Shown piece after piece: positions 36,501-41,885 of a stretch of 64,000 nucleotides of DNA; the first letter of the stretch is position 1; every line of letters starts with the position of its first letter. The stretch spans positions 18,524,148 through 18,588,147 of the forward strand of contig CM061914.1 of the NCBI GenBank assembly GCA_031002005.1, written 5' to 3'. The DNA is from Vandiemenella viatica. Taxonomy: Eukaryota > Arthropoda > Insecta > Orthoptera > Morabidae. The translations under genes were made by a program, and so were the position numbers. The notes under the pieces are model-generated. The model was given only the letters and a program-made list of their open reading frames with translations. It did no database searches and was not told the origin of the DNA.

Positions 36501-37685
36501 CCACAACAGGGTACAACTTCTTGAGGTCATCACCAAATATGTCACTCTTCATGACACCCTCACGAGCCTTCATCAAATTTACATTCCCACGGAGAGTGTT
36601 GATCTCACCATTGTGAGCAAGAAATCTGAAATCATTTTCAAATGGGTAAACAAATCGGAAGCATTTAATCAGTCTCAAATTTTAGAATATCAAAACATAC
36701 CTCAAAGGATGAGCTCTCTCCCAACTTGGGAATGTGTTTGTAGAGAATCTTGTATGTACAAGGGCAAGGTAAGTATCAAAATTTGGGTGCTGAAATACAA
36801 ACAGATGATATAGCCATTAGAGCATTCTGGCTAACATTTAATACACAATGAAAAAAGATGAATAAAAAATCTTTTGGAGAGTGAGTCTGGTGATAAAACA
36901 AGGCATTTTGTGATCAAATTCTGTCATTACTGTCAACTCAATGGACTACAGTTTTATCGCCAGAATCATTTAGCAACTTTCCCAACAAAGTTTCATTCAC
37001 ACACAATGCCAAAAAAAATTCCATTCTTATCTCACAAAATGATATTTCTACCACCATCTTGTCTTCGGTAAATCAAGAGAAATAAGCACAACTAATCCTC
37101 TGTGACAACCAGATCAGACACTCTTGGTTCCCCTTTTCTAATGCTGTAACCAAAATATCTATATAATCACAGGGAGATAAACAAATCAGGATTTAATAAT
37201 AGTCAATAAACCCAGAACATAACCTCACTAAGAACTATAAATTACAGTCACACACATGCTTTGTTAAGAATGAATGTAATCTTGTTAATGATAGGTCTAA
37301 CTGTTGGATTTTGTGTCTGCGATGTTCCTTTACTGTCTCTATTATAAGCTGTATTAATATAAATGTTATTTAATACATCAATAATAATTAGCAGCTCAAT
37401 AGTTTGATATACATCAAATTTTCAAAATCAACTACCCTGAACAAACAAACAAACTTGAGGAATTTACACCATTCTGCATGAATAATGTTATGCTTATTCC
37501 CAAAGCCATGAAAGAAAACATATGATGATGGTATTACTAGCCTTTAAGTCCTTGAAGTACACCCAGAGCTGATCTGCTGTCAACTGTCCTTTGTAGATGA
37601 CCACTTTGAGAGACAACGAACAAATATAGAACCGGGATCCCGGTTTTGGAATAGTATGTGTGGCTCGCTTCCGCAGTACAAACAC
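1443..37685 (-). CDS. GOGAT: Glutamate synthase (GOGAT), partial gene, ten internal exons
   Basis: This is the only host gene I can support. Ten exons on the minus strand (37542-37685, 36701-36789, 36421-36625, 29807-29967, 24817-24922, 22061-22183, 11477-11685, 6198-6297, 5791-5976, 1443-1591) join in one frame to 1472 bases, about 490 residues. The product matches the glutamine amidotransferase (GATase type 2) and central domains of NADH-type glutamate synthase, which makes two glutamates from glutamine and 2-oxoglutarate and serves ammonia reassimilation in insects (family knowledge). Nine introns use GT-AG; the first uses a likely GC donor. Intron sizes are about 752, 75, 6453, 4884, 2633, 10375, 5179, 221 and 4199 bases. 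Seen: no stop or frameshift in any exon. Missing: the N-terminus with the catalytic Cys (none recognised up to 64000) and everything after the first part of the central domain, which must lie left of base 1. Confidence 0.95.
1592..2562. other. Intron sequence, nothing recognised
   Basis: The GOGAT intron continues. Only a T run (2042-2059) stands out; short open frames here carry no motif I recognise. Confidence 0.45.
2563..2758. repeat. Inverted repeat with about 80-85-bp arms
   Basis: The arm 2563-2643 (GTGTCCAGCC...) is the near reverse complement of 2674-2758 (...GGCTGGACAC), with a 30-base loop that itself contains GTCAC/GTGAC. The inner half of the arms (around 2598-2643 and 2674-2722) is almost perfect; the outer half is looser. 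The right arm contains CCTGATGAAGAC...AAAACG, which resembles the CTGATGA...GAAA arrangement of hammerhead cores linked to Penelope-like elements, though GAAA is changed. I read it as a remnant of paired terminal repeats of such an element. Confidence 0.75.
2759..4394. other. Intron sequence, nothing recognised
   Basis: AT-rich intron with A and T runs (3861-3874). No coding motif, tandem repeat or element terminus was recognised. Confidence 0.45.
4395..4660 (+). pseudogene. Mariner-type transposase remnant (N-terminal HTH part)
   Basis: In one plus-strand frame the translation, with several stops, reads [13 protein letters not shown], then [17 protein letters not shown], then [19 protein letters not shown]. 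This follows the mariner/Mos1 helix-turn-helix layout (Y......V.EW..RF..G...V.D..R.GRP......LTVREIA...GIS.GS...I). Downstream sequence does not show the DDE catalytic part. It is a dead fragment inside a GOGAT intron. The call rests on motif order only. Confidence 0.6.
4661..5790. other. Intron sequence, nothing recognised
   Basis: Could include decayed downstream mariner sequence, but I cannot show it. No other feature seen. Confidence 0.4.
5791..5976 (-). CDS. GOGAT: GOGAT exon 9 of window ([15 protein letters not shown])
   Basis: This 62-codon exon encodes [57 protein letters not shown] and YRGWK. It is the core of the central domain, which links the glutaminase and synthase domains and shapes the ammonia tunnel (known for the family). 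Splice sites are TTATTTCATAG and GTAACT, phase 0 at both ends. No disabling changes. Confidence 0.96.
6198..6297 (-). CDS. GOGAT: GOGAT exon 8 of window ([12 protein letters not shown])
   Basis: The first base completes the Lys codon, then [17 protein letters not shown] and [16 protein letters not shown] follow. GSMG.D.P.A.LS....[17 protein letters not shown] is a diagnostic central-domain block of glutamate synthase. The exon has acceptor CTACCAACAG and donor GTGCGT, and ends at a codon boundary only 221 bases before the next exon. Confidence 0.96.
6298..7729. other. Intron sequence, nothing recognised
   Basis: AT-rich GOGAT intron DNA up to the Helitron-like element. Short open frames have no recognisable content. 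Confidence 0.45.
7730..9525 (-). mobile_element. Helitron-like non-autonomous element, 1.8 kb
   Basis: Read on the minus strand, the 3' end is CTAGT (7730-7734) preceded by a hairpin with a perfect 7-bp stem, CCCGTCA/TGACGGG (7743-7760), 8 bases upstream; the next host base is T. The 5' end is TCTATTAG (9518-9525) preceded by A. TC...hairpin...CTRRT between A and T is the Helitron signature. There are no open frames for Rep/helicase. Internal segments with the core GGTCCAGGTT...TTTCA.CCTAA recur near 7884, 8399 and 8718, and ATACATACTTTTATTTCAGTGTTCT recurs at 8630 and 9350, so the body is built of diverged repeats. The 5' end is a palindrome-like TCTATTAGTATAATAGA. The 5' boundary is less certain than the 3' one. 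Confidence 0.72.
7743..7760 (-). other. Terminal hairpin of Helitron-like element
   Basis: Perfect stem of seven base pairs (CCCGTCA with TGACGGG) around a four-base loop. It sits eight bases inside the CTAGT terminus, as the transposition stop signal does in Helitrons. Confidence 0.75.
9629..10215 (-). pseudogene. Penelope-like element fragment, GIY-YIG region (copy 1)
   Basis: The minus-strand translation carries [30 protein letters not shown] and [20 protein letters not shown], the cysteine-rich linker and GIY-YIG-like core (IYQL..C....YIG) seen in Penelope-like retroelement endonucleases. A frame change follows; the downstream tail ([20 protein letters not shown]) matches the tail of the copy at 26740-28085. 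The reverse transcriptase is absent. A poly-G run (10204-10214) sits at its upstream edge. Confidence 0.72.
10216..11476. other. Intron sequence, nothing recognised
   Basis: AT-rich intron between Penelope-like copy 1 and GOGAT exon 7. No feature recognised. Confidence 0.45.
11477..11685 (-). CDS. GOGAT: GOGAT exon 7 of window ([19 protein letters not shown])
   Basis: The exon starts after TTTGCATCAG with [19 protein letters not shown], goes through a variable linker, and ends [19 protein letters not shown] then [12 protein letters not shown]. The motif F.Y..E....L..M...K.EA.GSMG, split across this and the next exon, marks the start of the central domain. The exon leaves with AA of a Lys codon into donor GTGAGC. 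It is GC-rich relative to its surroundings, as expected for an old coding island in AT-rich introns. Confidence 0.93.
11686..16394. other. Long AT-rich intron with simple runs only
   Basis: The 5-kb left part of the largest GOGAT intron. I see homopolymer runs (C at 11825-11837, G at about 12619-12630 and 13350-13362, A at 13948-13963, T at 15011-15030) and short open frames without motifs. A stretch at about 16170-16210 (TCTATTTG...TGACGTCAC) weakly resembles the 5' end of the Helitron-like element at 9525 but is not preceded by A. Confidence 0.4.
16395..18105. repeat. Tandem satellite array, ~167-bp monomers in a ~334-bp A/B dimer
   Basis: About ten copies of a unit containing (C/G)GAG(C/T)(C/G)ATTTATCTCCCT occur near 16566, 16736, 16910, 17068, 17237, 17403, 17572, 17737, 17908 and a decayed one at 18078; an earlier partial copy starts near 16397. 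From 16736 on, two types alternate: A units continue CCCTTAA.ATCTAACAGATATA and contain CACCGCCGTGGTAACATTAT; B units continue CCCTGGATATCTAACCAAAAT and contain GTTTCAGCTTTGTGACATCA. Like units are 327-336 bases apart and more alike than neighbours. Edge units are the most diverged. There is no coding content. Confidence 0.93.
18356..18384 (+). mobile_element. Helitron-like 3' terminus (hairpin + CTAGT)
   Basis: GCGAAATTTTCGC (18358-18370) forms a five- to six-pair hairpin; nine bases later comes CTAGT (18380-18384) followed by T. This is the same arrangement, with the same terminal pentamer, as the end of the element at 7730-9525, here on the plus strand. The satellite array lies directly upstream, so the array may be the body of this element. 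A 5' terminus was not located with confidence. Confidence 0.6.
18385..20402. other. Intron sequence, nothing recognised
   Basis: AT-rich intron DNA. Open frames at 18978-19295 and 20068-20378 (minus) have no motif and no coding-like composition. Confidence 0.4.
20415..20614 (+). mobile_element. 200-bp palindromic element with hammerhead-like core and 12-bp direct repeats
   Basis: Identical 12-bp repeats CATGTTATCACT flank the element (20403-20414 and 20615-20626), as expected for target-site duplications. Inside, arms at about 20444-20490 and 20530-20576 are near reverse complements (TGCGTTGTTA...TTCTTCTTTTCCC.AC.TTTCGACCT). The centre on the plus strand reads CCGAAGA (20514-20520), a stem GACC...GGTC (20522-20525 with 20534-20537), then GAAA (20538-20541): the order of a hammerhead ribozyme core, with the CTGATGA box altered at two bases. 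Small hammerhead elements tied to Penelope-like retroelements are known. I infer a non-autonomous relative; catalytic activity is doubtful given the altered core. Confidence 0.65.
20627..22060. other. Intron sequence, nothing recognised
   Basis: AT-rich DNA leading to the donor side of GOGAT exon 6. No feature recognised. Confidence 0.45.
22061..22183 (-). CDS. GOGAT: GOGAT exon 6 of window ([12 protein letters not shown])
   Basis: The exon encodes [19 protein letters not shown], then [19 protein letters not shown] and KEQ. The block RL.PG.MLLVDT..G.I..D.E.K closes the glutaminase domain in glutamate synthases. Ser replaces the commoner Gly at the start (codon AGT next to the acceptor TTTTCAG), a mild change. 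Phase is 0 at both ends, with donor GTATGT. The next intron, 10.4 kb, is the longest complete one in the window. Confidence 0.94.
22346..22381. repeat. (GT)n microsatellite
   Basis: Eighteen uninterrupted GT units. Confidence 0.97.
22483..23560 (-). pseudogene. Penelope-like element fragment with GIY-YIG region (copy 2)
   Basis: The open minus-strand frame ending near 22834 and starting near 23559 encodes [19 protein letters not shown], then [36 protein letters not shown], then [27 protein letters not shown] and [16 protein letters not shown]. Together these form the linker (H..KRS.PY....R....CS) and GIY-YIG core of Penelope-like elements. This is the least damaged copy: about 240 codons without a stop, cut where it reaches YIGF. 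The stretch 22483-22830 downstream likely holds its tail; at 22550 a segment similar to the ends of the neighbouring foldback (ATAGGGAAATGAGCC...ACTTACC) is visible. Confidence 0.75.
23633..24505. mobile_element. Foldback element, ~410-bp inverted arms
   Basis: The left arm (about 23633-24053) is matched by the reverse complement of the right arm (about 24093-24505); shared blocks include GGAGTCAGATGTGTACACA, CAAATATTGGATCGATAATC and GACCAACATAACAACTGA. The ends read CTAAGGATTGAT and ATCAATCCTTAG. A short loop of about 40 bases separates the arms. Oddly, a 25-base segment beginning GGTAAGTGTTGGGTCATATT lies in the same orientation in both arms (23649-23673 and 24471-24495). There is no transposase inside. 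GCC.GAAATATT next to a small stem in each arm recalls the stem-GAAA half of hammerhead-type motifs in nearby Penelope-like debris. Confidence 0.85.
24512..24572. repeat. (AC)n microsatellite
   Basis: About thirty AC units directly beside the right end of the foldback element; a short GT run (23587-23598) flanks the left end in the matching inverted position. Confidence 0.97.
24817..24922 (-). CDS. GOGAT: GOGAT exon 5 of window (NGLRPSR motif)
   Basis: The first base completes the Arg codon from the previous exon, then [19 protein letters not shown] and [16 protein letters not shown] follow. [10 protein letters not shown] and MASE.GV are hallmark blocks near the end of the GATase-2 domain and line the glutamine pocket (family knowledge). 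Splice sites are ...TTTTTGATAG before and GTAGGA after, and the exon ends at a codon boundary. Confidence 0.95.
25229..25815 (-). pseudogene. Penelope-like fragment (copy 3) with adjacent terminal-type sequence
   Basis: A short minus-strand stretch reads [18 protein letters not shown], the R.NGH motif that follows the GIY-YIG core in the other copies. The rest of the element is missing. Sequence from 25540 to 25815 includes the hammerhead-like motif described separately and GGTTAAATAAACATAATAAC, the type of end sequence found in these retroelements. Confidence 0.55.
25656..25684 (+). ncRNA. Hammerhead-like ribozyme motif
   Basis: CCGATGA is followed, after one base, by a five-pair stem-loop GAGCA-TTT(T)-GCTC and then GAAAC, giving the box order of a hammerhead core (CTGATGA, stem II, GAAA). 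Flanking AACCGT (about 25650-25655) and AATGGTT (25686-25692) could pair partly. Departures: C for U in CTGATGA and one extra base before stem II. Such motifs are known in Penelope-like elements. Activity is not implied. Confidence 0.5.
25920..26240 (+). pseudogene. Possible pogo/jerky-like transposase C-terminal fragment
   Basis: The open frame from 26022 starts [19 protein letters not shown] followed by KKKKTDSN. (I/V)LT(A/S)SP....L...E.KKKK is a common C-terminal pattern in pogo/Tigger-type transposases. The match is short and low-complexity, so it may be chance. Confidence 0.28.
26325..26740. other. Intron sequence, nothing recognised
   Basis: No feature recognised apart from a G-rich stretch at 26531-26545. 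Confidence 0.45.
26740..28085 (+). pseudogene. Degenerate Penelope-like element (copy 4)
   Basis: Plus-strand frames, broken by many stops, give [29 protein letters not shown], then [35 protein letters not shown] and [18 protein letters not shown]. These align with copy 2 ([32 protein letters not shown]) and copy 1 ([17 protein letters not shown]). It spans the linker, GIY-YIG and tail and is the longest but most decayed copy. Confidence 0.65.
28086..28514. other. Intron sequence, nothing recognised
   Basis: AT-rich stretch between the Penelope-like copy and the AAT microsatellite; no feature recognised. Confidence 0.4.
28515..28537. repeat. (AAT)n microsatellite
   Basis: Seven to eight AAT units; on the minus strand it lies beyond the remains of a LINE and could be part of a repeat tail. 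Confidence 0.9.
28750..29690 (-). pseudogene. LINE relic: linker and start of reverse transcriptase
   Basis: Minus-strand frames show [27 protein letters not shown] and YKKANEKWL (the linker before reverse transcriptase in endonuclease-type LINEs), then [19 protein letters not shown] followed by [14 protein letters not shown]. The KA.GID.(I/V)PA.LL motif is the first block of LINE reverse transcriptase, and GDFPTDFN parallels GKIPTDFN in the LINE at 31190-31855, so both belong to one family. Stops and frameshifts throughout. Confidence 0.68.
29807..29967 (-). CDS. GOGAT: GOGAT exon 4 of window (MVPEAWQ...[10 protein letters not shown])
   Basis: The exon encodes [19 protein letters not shown], then [19 protein letters not shown], then [15 protein letters not shown] plus two bases of Arg. 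EPWDGPA....DGR.IGA.LDR is strongly diagnostic of the GATase domain of glutamate synthase. The acceptor (CATTAAAG) has a weak pyrimidine tract, but the join GAG|GCT gives the family's LPEAVM sequence. The donor is GTAAGA. Flanking introns contain a LINE nest on the 5' side and LINE/Penelope debris on the 3' side. Confidence 0.95.
29968..31189. other. Intron sequence; unidentified moderately GC part at 30230-31090
   Basis: Between GOGAT exon 4 and the LINE nest. The part 30230-31090 is less AT-rich than its surroundings and reads like an untranslated or terminal-repeat sequence, but I find no repeat partner in the window and no motif. Confidence 0.35.
31190..31857 (+). pseudogene. Older LINE, left part (RT fragments), interrupted
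   Basis: Broken plus-strand frames read [52 protein letters not shown], then [17 protein letters not shown] and [17 protein letters not shown]. These are reverse-transcriptase blocks 0-3 of an endonuclease-type LINE (KA.GIP..LLK, F.FR...[13 protein letters not shown]). The frame runs on through [20 protein letters not shown] and then stops abruptly at a different LINE. Its next block ([19 protein letters not shown]) appears 2.4 kb later at 34320. Confidence 0.85.
31970..32749 (+). pseudogene. LINE endonuclease C-terminus and linker (frameshifted from RT)
   Basis: The 259-codon frame starts with the last endonuclease motif ([15 protein letters not shown] triad) and continues with the basic linker ([19 protein letters not shown]) and [19 protein letters not shown] to [14 protein letters not shown] frame change at about 32716 puts the following [17 protein letters not shown] into another frame. 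The natural protein is therefore broken here; the M at the start is internal, not a true start. Confidence 0.82.
32811..34178 (+). pseudogene. LINE reverse transcriptase and C-terminal region
   Basis: The 455-codon frame contains [60 protein letters not shown] and the catalytic FADDIMLY, followed by [26 protein letters not shown] and VQKRAARFV. This block order is that of CR1/Jockey-superfamily reverse transcriptases, which copy LINE RNA by target-primed reverse transcription. The frame from the palm to the C-terminus is open, so this copy is fairly young, but the upstream frameshifts and missing 5' half make it inactive on its own. The first residues (LLTRTCLQD) are out-of-frame duplication of a CLP.DWK motif. 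Confidence 0.9.
34266..34750 (+). pseudogene. Older LINE, middle part (RT active-site region)
   Basis: It resumes the element broken at 31857: [38 protein letters not shown], then a stop followed by [18 protein letters not shown] and, in other frames, [19 protein letters not shown] and KKRNLL. FADD is the catalytic block. The change of family at both junctions of the inner LINE makes the nesting unambiguous. Confidence 0.85.
34751..34900 (-). mobile_element. Inverted, 5'-truncated 3' tail of the CR1-like LINE
   Basis: The reverse complement (GCAAATGTAGGT.GATGCAGG..., GGGGGAAGATGGGCGTGTAG, GGAAATTTCCACTGGAGT) closely matches the 3' end of the nested LINE at 34166-34265, including the final GTGCACTCCATCGCA and an A/T tail. 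It splits the older LINE a second time. Confidence 0.82.
34901..35310 (+). pseudogene. Older LINE, C-terminal part
   Basis: The frame reads [56 protein letters not shown] then [19 protein letters not shown] and VEGTVKG, then in shifted frames RGRQIRIYE. This is the conserved C-terminus (Y.SE.W.......IEAFE.WC.RR.L.I, GHILRH, RGR.R) of the same endonuclease-type LINE family. The 3' end probably lies near 35310. Confidence 0.85.
35311..36420. other. Intron sequence, nothing recognised
   Basis: AT-rich intron up to GOGAT exon 3; an A run at 36212-36228. Confidence 0.45.
36421..36625 (-). CDS. GOGAT: GOGAT exon 3 of window ([11 protein letters not shown] motif)
   Basis: The exon opens after GATTTCAG and encodes [19 protein letters not shown], then [38 protein letters not shown] and [11 protein letters not shown]. 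The [11 protein letters not shown] stretch includes the Asn-Gly oxyanion-hole residues of class II glutamine amidotransferases. SDS..D...E.L...GR.LP is the expected continuation. It exits at a codon boundary (GAG) into donor GTTTGT, and the next coding base lies 6.4 kb away across a nest of LINEs. Confidence 0.96.
36701..36789 (-). CDS. GOGAT: GOGAT exon 2 of window ([10 protein letters not shown] motif)
   Basis: The exon follows the acceptor TTGTATTTCAG and encodes [15 protein letters not shown] then [28 protein letters not shown] is one of the most conserved GATase-2 signatures of glutamate synthase; its Arg and Asn-Thr residues help bind glutamine (family knowledge). It enters at phase 0 and leaves with two bases of an Arg codon (AG), completed by the A that opens the next exon. 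The donor is GTATGT and the following intron is only 75 bases. Confidence 0.95.
36790..37541. other. Intron between GOGAT exons 1 and 2 of the window
   Basis: No element recognised. On the minus strand it begins GCTAGT and ends TTGTATTTCAG, so it would be a GC-AG intron. Confidence 0.6.
37542..37685 (-). CDS. GOGAT: GOGAT exon 1 of window (GATase domain, ...FVLRKRATH...YFKDLK)
   Basis: This 48-codon exon starts after the acceptor TTGTTGTAG and reads [16 protein letters not shown], then [18 protein letters not shown], then [14 protein letters not shown]. The block VLRKRA...YKG.L...QL..YF.DL is diagnostic for the glutaminase half of glutamate synthase. It begins and ends at codon boundaries. 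The donor reads AAAG followed by GCTAGT, so this intron seems to be GC-AG; no GT site gives the right frame and spacing into the next exon (DLK-HPNF matches the family length exactly). The exon before it, which should lead back to the catalytic Cys, is not found in the 26 kb upstream. Confidence 0.93.
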
Positions 37686-38389
37686 CTACAACAAAGCAAG
37701 AACAAAATACTAAGAACATTGTTATAAAATAAACACATATTTTGCTGCTTTAGGAAAAATCTTACACAGTACTGACTTTAGTAACTGTATGAAATTACTA
37801 TTCAATAACCATATAGAAAGAAATTTCTTAGAGGTAAACTCGAGATGACTTTGAAACTCAGTACACAAATAAAAAGAAGGAAACAAGGTTTGTAAATGGA
37901 AATCCTGAAGTATGAATCCTGCACAATTTCATGCATTCTTCAGTTGGAAAGAAGGTTGCATTTTCTTTTAGTTACTGTTTTTGCAATTCTGTGGTATCCT
38001 AATTGCAAAATTTAGAGAGTTTTATTATTTAAAAAAATTGTTAGTGGTAAACTTTTAATATTAAATGAACAGTGAAGAGATTATTAATAAATATCCTAAT
38101 AGGTATTTTTTTTTAAATTAATGAATTTTTTTAAAAAAATCTGAACTTTTCACCATTATTCTCTAAATTGGTATACATACAAAATGGCCTACGGGTAGAA
38201 ACATAGTGTATAGGAATAGACGCTGCCACAGCACCAGTATCAATCTAGCCGCCCCACACAAGATTTATACGAGGGAAGAACAGTGTTCTTTAATTCAGTT
38301 TGTGAAAACCATTTAAACTTATTGAAGAACGAAGTTTTAGTATTGCGGGGCATCTTTTTCACAACAGCAAGTGTATGAATGGACTGTTC
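37686..38389. other. Sequence upstream of GOGAT exon 1, nothing recognised
   Basis: Start of the large upstream intron; AT-rich, with T runs at 38106-38140 but no exon or element recognised. Confidence 0.45.
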
Positions 38390-38397
38390 AATGGAAT

Positions 38398-38771
38398 CAG
38401 GCCCGCCCTAGGCGGGCGTGGAACAGAGACAATATGGCGTGGAAGGCGTGCACCTTACGCGGGCGGCACATCGAGGGGGGGCGGCAAACAAGTGATCGAC
38501 AGTCACCGCCCCGCGATAGTTGCCACTCGATTGTCGCCGCCACGTAATTTGCAGGGTATTATCTAGCGGGCGACTTTTTTTTATTTTATTTTTTAACTCA
38601 ACAGCTTTGGGCGGCCGCCGACAATCATCGGGATGGCAACAATGGGGGCGGCAATCTCAAAGTTTTTTGACCCGGTTCGGAAATTTCCTAGATCCACCAC
38701 TGGCTGTAGTTAGACAGGGGCGGCATAATTGGTATTGCACGCGGGTGCTCAAACAGCTAGCGGCGGGCCTG
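38398..38771. mobile_element. hAT-type MITE, 374 bp, with perfect 8-bp target duplications
   Basis: Terminal inverted repeats CAGGCCCGCC...GGCGGGCCTG bound a GC-rich, CpG-rich body without coding capacity. The flanks are identical 8-mers AATGGAAT at 38390-38397 and 38772-38779. Eight-base duplications and CAGGG-like ends are the hAT signature. Its GC content contrasts sharply with the AT-rich surroundings, and the intact duplications suggest a fairly recent insertion. Confidence 0.92.
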
Positions 38772-38779
38772 AATGGAAT

Positions 38780-39818
38780 TACCCTACCACAGTGGAAATA
38801 AGATATTTTAAATTATAAAATAGTGCTACTGACAAGTTGTCCACATAAACATATTTTATAATTATTGGGGTGTTGAAAATAAATGGTTTTTCATCAAATA
38901 TTATGAACAGATGATGACAGCAACAAAATAATACTTTAAAACGGGTGCTCCGCCCCTCCGACCTGAGAATACGTGACGTGTAAAGGCAGCACCGGACCAG
39001 ATGTGGGCGGGGCGACTTGATCGGGTCCCCCCACCTTTCCATACTTACAACTGCACCTGTACTCTCTCGCTCCTAGTCAACCATCCCTCAAACCATTCTC
39101 ATTGTTATCCTTTATCGTGGGCTTATTTGTTGCGGGGTTTAACTTTTTGTCTAGGTTTTTTTTATCGTTTTAATTTTTTATACTTTCATGTACCACTTAT
39201 TATTGTATCTGCAATGGAAAATGGAAGATGCTGGAGAAAAAGACTGAATTACCAACGTGTTTGAGGTAGCCTACTTTTTATATATTTTTTTTAATTTTTA
39301 TAAAATCTTCCATTCCACATGCTGAATGCAGGGGGCGGGCCGCAGTAAAGCGCGAGTTCTTTTCAGCCAAATGGGTTTACACTTTATCTGAAATCCTTAA
39401 AGCATTTATGGGAACCAAGCAAGGAACAATATTTCAATTTCACTTTTTTTCTTTCATTAATAGGCTGCCTTCAATAGGCGCCAGTGCCATTGCAAACACA
39501 GCTATAAATAAATAATAGAATATAAAAACCCTGTTATGAACAAATGTCATCCAAAAGAATACTGTCACAAAACGAACGGCAGAATCGGGCAATCTGGGTG
39601 TAGCAGTTGGCATAAAAACAGGCTAGTTTCCGTGAATTTATGAGAGCTGATGACAGAGAATGTTTCGAAATGTAGGAAGGTTCCTACTCGGCTTGAAAAC
39701 GGACCGGGAAAATCCGCACCGGATGAACGGATCGTGTCACGATCGACCAAGGGAAAATGTTGTAGAGTGGTGGGGGAAACCTTTGTTGGGTGCCCGTTTT
39801 TTCAGATCCGGTCCGGTC
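38780..39818. other. Mixed sequence with GC-rich patches, unidentified
   Basis: GC-rich patches at about 38940-39035, 39330-39350 and 39690-39825 (GGTCCGGTCGT...) look like pieces of further DNA elements, but I could not find matched ends. Confidence 0.35.
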
Positions 39819-39826
39819 GTCTAAAC

Positions 39827-40196
39827 TAGAGGTGGGCAAAGTGACTTACTAAAAAGAGTGGTGTTCATTTGATCACTCCACGAAAAGAACTAGTTCTTTT
39901 GAACGGTTCACTAGCTCAGTTTTATTTGAGACTTTTTTTTTTTAGGTCTCACCCCTTAGAATCCGGTTACACCCCCACTTTTCGATTAAATAGACTGATG
40001 CAATTAGTAGACCCTTTTTTAGTTCAACAGTCCACAAAGCCCACGTGAACAAGCTCTTCTTGATCTTCGGAATTATCCGACTTATGACCGACTCACCTAG
40101 AAGAACTACCGTTCACTTTTAGTGAGCGACTGCTCACTCGCTATTTTAAAAGAATTGCTCTAAAGAACTGATTCACTCGCGAACGACCCATCTCTA
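39827..40196. mobile_element. hAT-type MITE, 370 bp, with perfect 8-bp target duplications
   Basis: Ends TAGAGGTGGGC and, on the right, ACCCATCTCTA (inverted TAGAGATGGGT) are typical hAT termini. Subterminal TTCACT/AGTGA motifs repeat in both orientations. The flanking 8-mers GTCTAAAC at 39819-39826 and 40197-40204 are identical. There is no open frame. Confidence 0.92.
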
Positions 40197-40204
40197 GTCT
40201 AAAC

Positions 40205-40965
40205 CCCGATTTATGAAGTCAGCTATTTGTCTCTGGTTGTTTCAATAAAGAAACCTCCAAAGATACTAAATAGTCAATCAAAACTATGGAAATATTTCCT
40301 TCCTCCATGATCACAACTTGATCAGAGTATACCATGACGGAAGTTGCAGTAAAACTGTTACAAGAACAATACAAGCACTGATGAAATTTGCTGCTTAGCA
40401 AAATTTCTTATTTCCAACATTGCTAGTGTACATATATACACACAACCAGTTTTAAATGGCGCCTGAAAACAATGAGAAACAAACCTATGCACAGAAGCGG
40501 CGGAAGGCGAGGGCCTCGCGCACCATAGGAAATTTTCTAATTTCAATTTCTCATGAAAAATAAATAATGGTGGAACTGAATATCGTCGCTGGTTGGTTTA
40601 TTCGAAATCTTAAAGTAAAATTGGTCTGTTTTCCATACTGATTAAGAGATTCGTAGCTTAAAAGAGGCAAAGTATAATTCTATTTTGCTCGACTGCAATA
40701 GTGACTGGTCGAGTAGAACAAAAAAGTCATCTTAAAATTTTATAACACATCAACCGGGACAATAGAAAAAATAACTTTATAGTATTTTTACTGTTACTGA
40801 GACTAGAGAATATTTAAATAAGGCAATATTGGAAGAGCTAGCAAAAATGGATTAGATATTTAAAAATTTGGTGGCCAAGTATACTACAATGGTGCAAATA
40901 TGGTTGGCATAAATAGTGTAGTGAAAACTAGAATATTAAATATTATTTCCAGGGCATTTTTTACA
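40205..40965. other. Nothing recognised
   Basis: AT-rich sequence with short open frames only. Confidence 0.4.
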
Positions 40966-40969
40966 CCAT

Positions 40970-41885
40970 GTGGATGTCATAATTGGAATTTTCTATCGAC
41001 AGACGCAGCTATTAAATTCTTCTGCGGCAGCAAAAACATTTTTTTTTCTTTTATTCGGAAAATGAATTAATCAGAAGCAACTTGAAACTCACTACAAAGC
41101 CTTTAAAAGACACCCGGTGCGAAAGCAGAATCGAGGCTGTTGAATGCACTGAAAGCTTAGAAAATCTCATGGAAGACAATCTAGGTTCGAATAATGCTTG
41201 TCTGACACTCGATAATTTATTGAAAAAAAGCAGTTACGATCTGGCAAAAGACTAAAAATAAAATGGTAGACAAAAAAGGACGCTTCATCAAAAAAAAAAG
41301 GAGTGATTAACCAATACAGTTTCACAAAAGTTGATAGGAAACAGATTTATTTAACACCATGATTTATTCCATAGTGAACAATATGGATTAAAATTTTTTT
41401 ATCTTAAATAGACACTTTGGAAATATAGGTTTGTCTGTGATACAGACAATTTAGAAAATATTCCAGAAGTGTGTATGTTAAAAATCTGCCATATACACAG
41501 TGCTGCGAGCGTGTGAGAGCAATGATTTCCAGCCTTACCAATTATATGAACAGTTACAAACAATGATCTCAAATTTACCAGACTTCATTAAGGATGCGAA
41601 ACAGATGTACTAATATACAACAGAAAATAAGTTAAAAGGAATTACCCAAATATTTAAACTGTCATTCGAATTTTGTTAACAGTACCAGTAAGTACATTCT
41701 GCGCTGAAAGGAGCCTTTCAAAATTAAAATTAATAAAAAGTTACTAACGAAATACCAGTAAGGCATTTCAACTGACAGTTTTATCAATCGAAGCAGATAT
41801 AGCACCAAAACTGGATTACGATCTACCAATTTGGGAGTTTACTAAGGCTAAAAACAGGAAATTAATCATTCTTTAATTCTTTAAA
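40970..41885 (+). pseudogene. hAT (DUF4371/ZMYM-type) transposase remnant, C-terminal half
   Basis: Plus-strand frames with stops give LKLTTKPLKDTRCESRIEA at about 41080 (compare TLKPLSDTRWESR, a hallmark of this family), then near the end AERSFSKLKLIK and, in another frame, STDSFINRS/LTVLSIEADIAPKLDYDL: the C-terminal dimerisation block (ERSFS.LK.IK...R......L..LS...). It is heavily decayed, and the catalytic part is not continuous. Confidence 0.75.
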
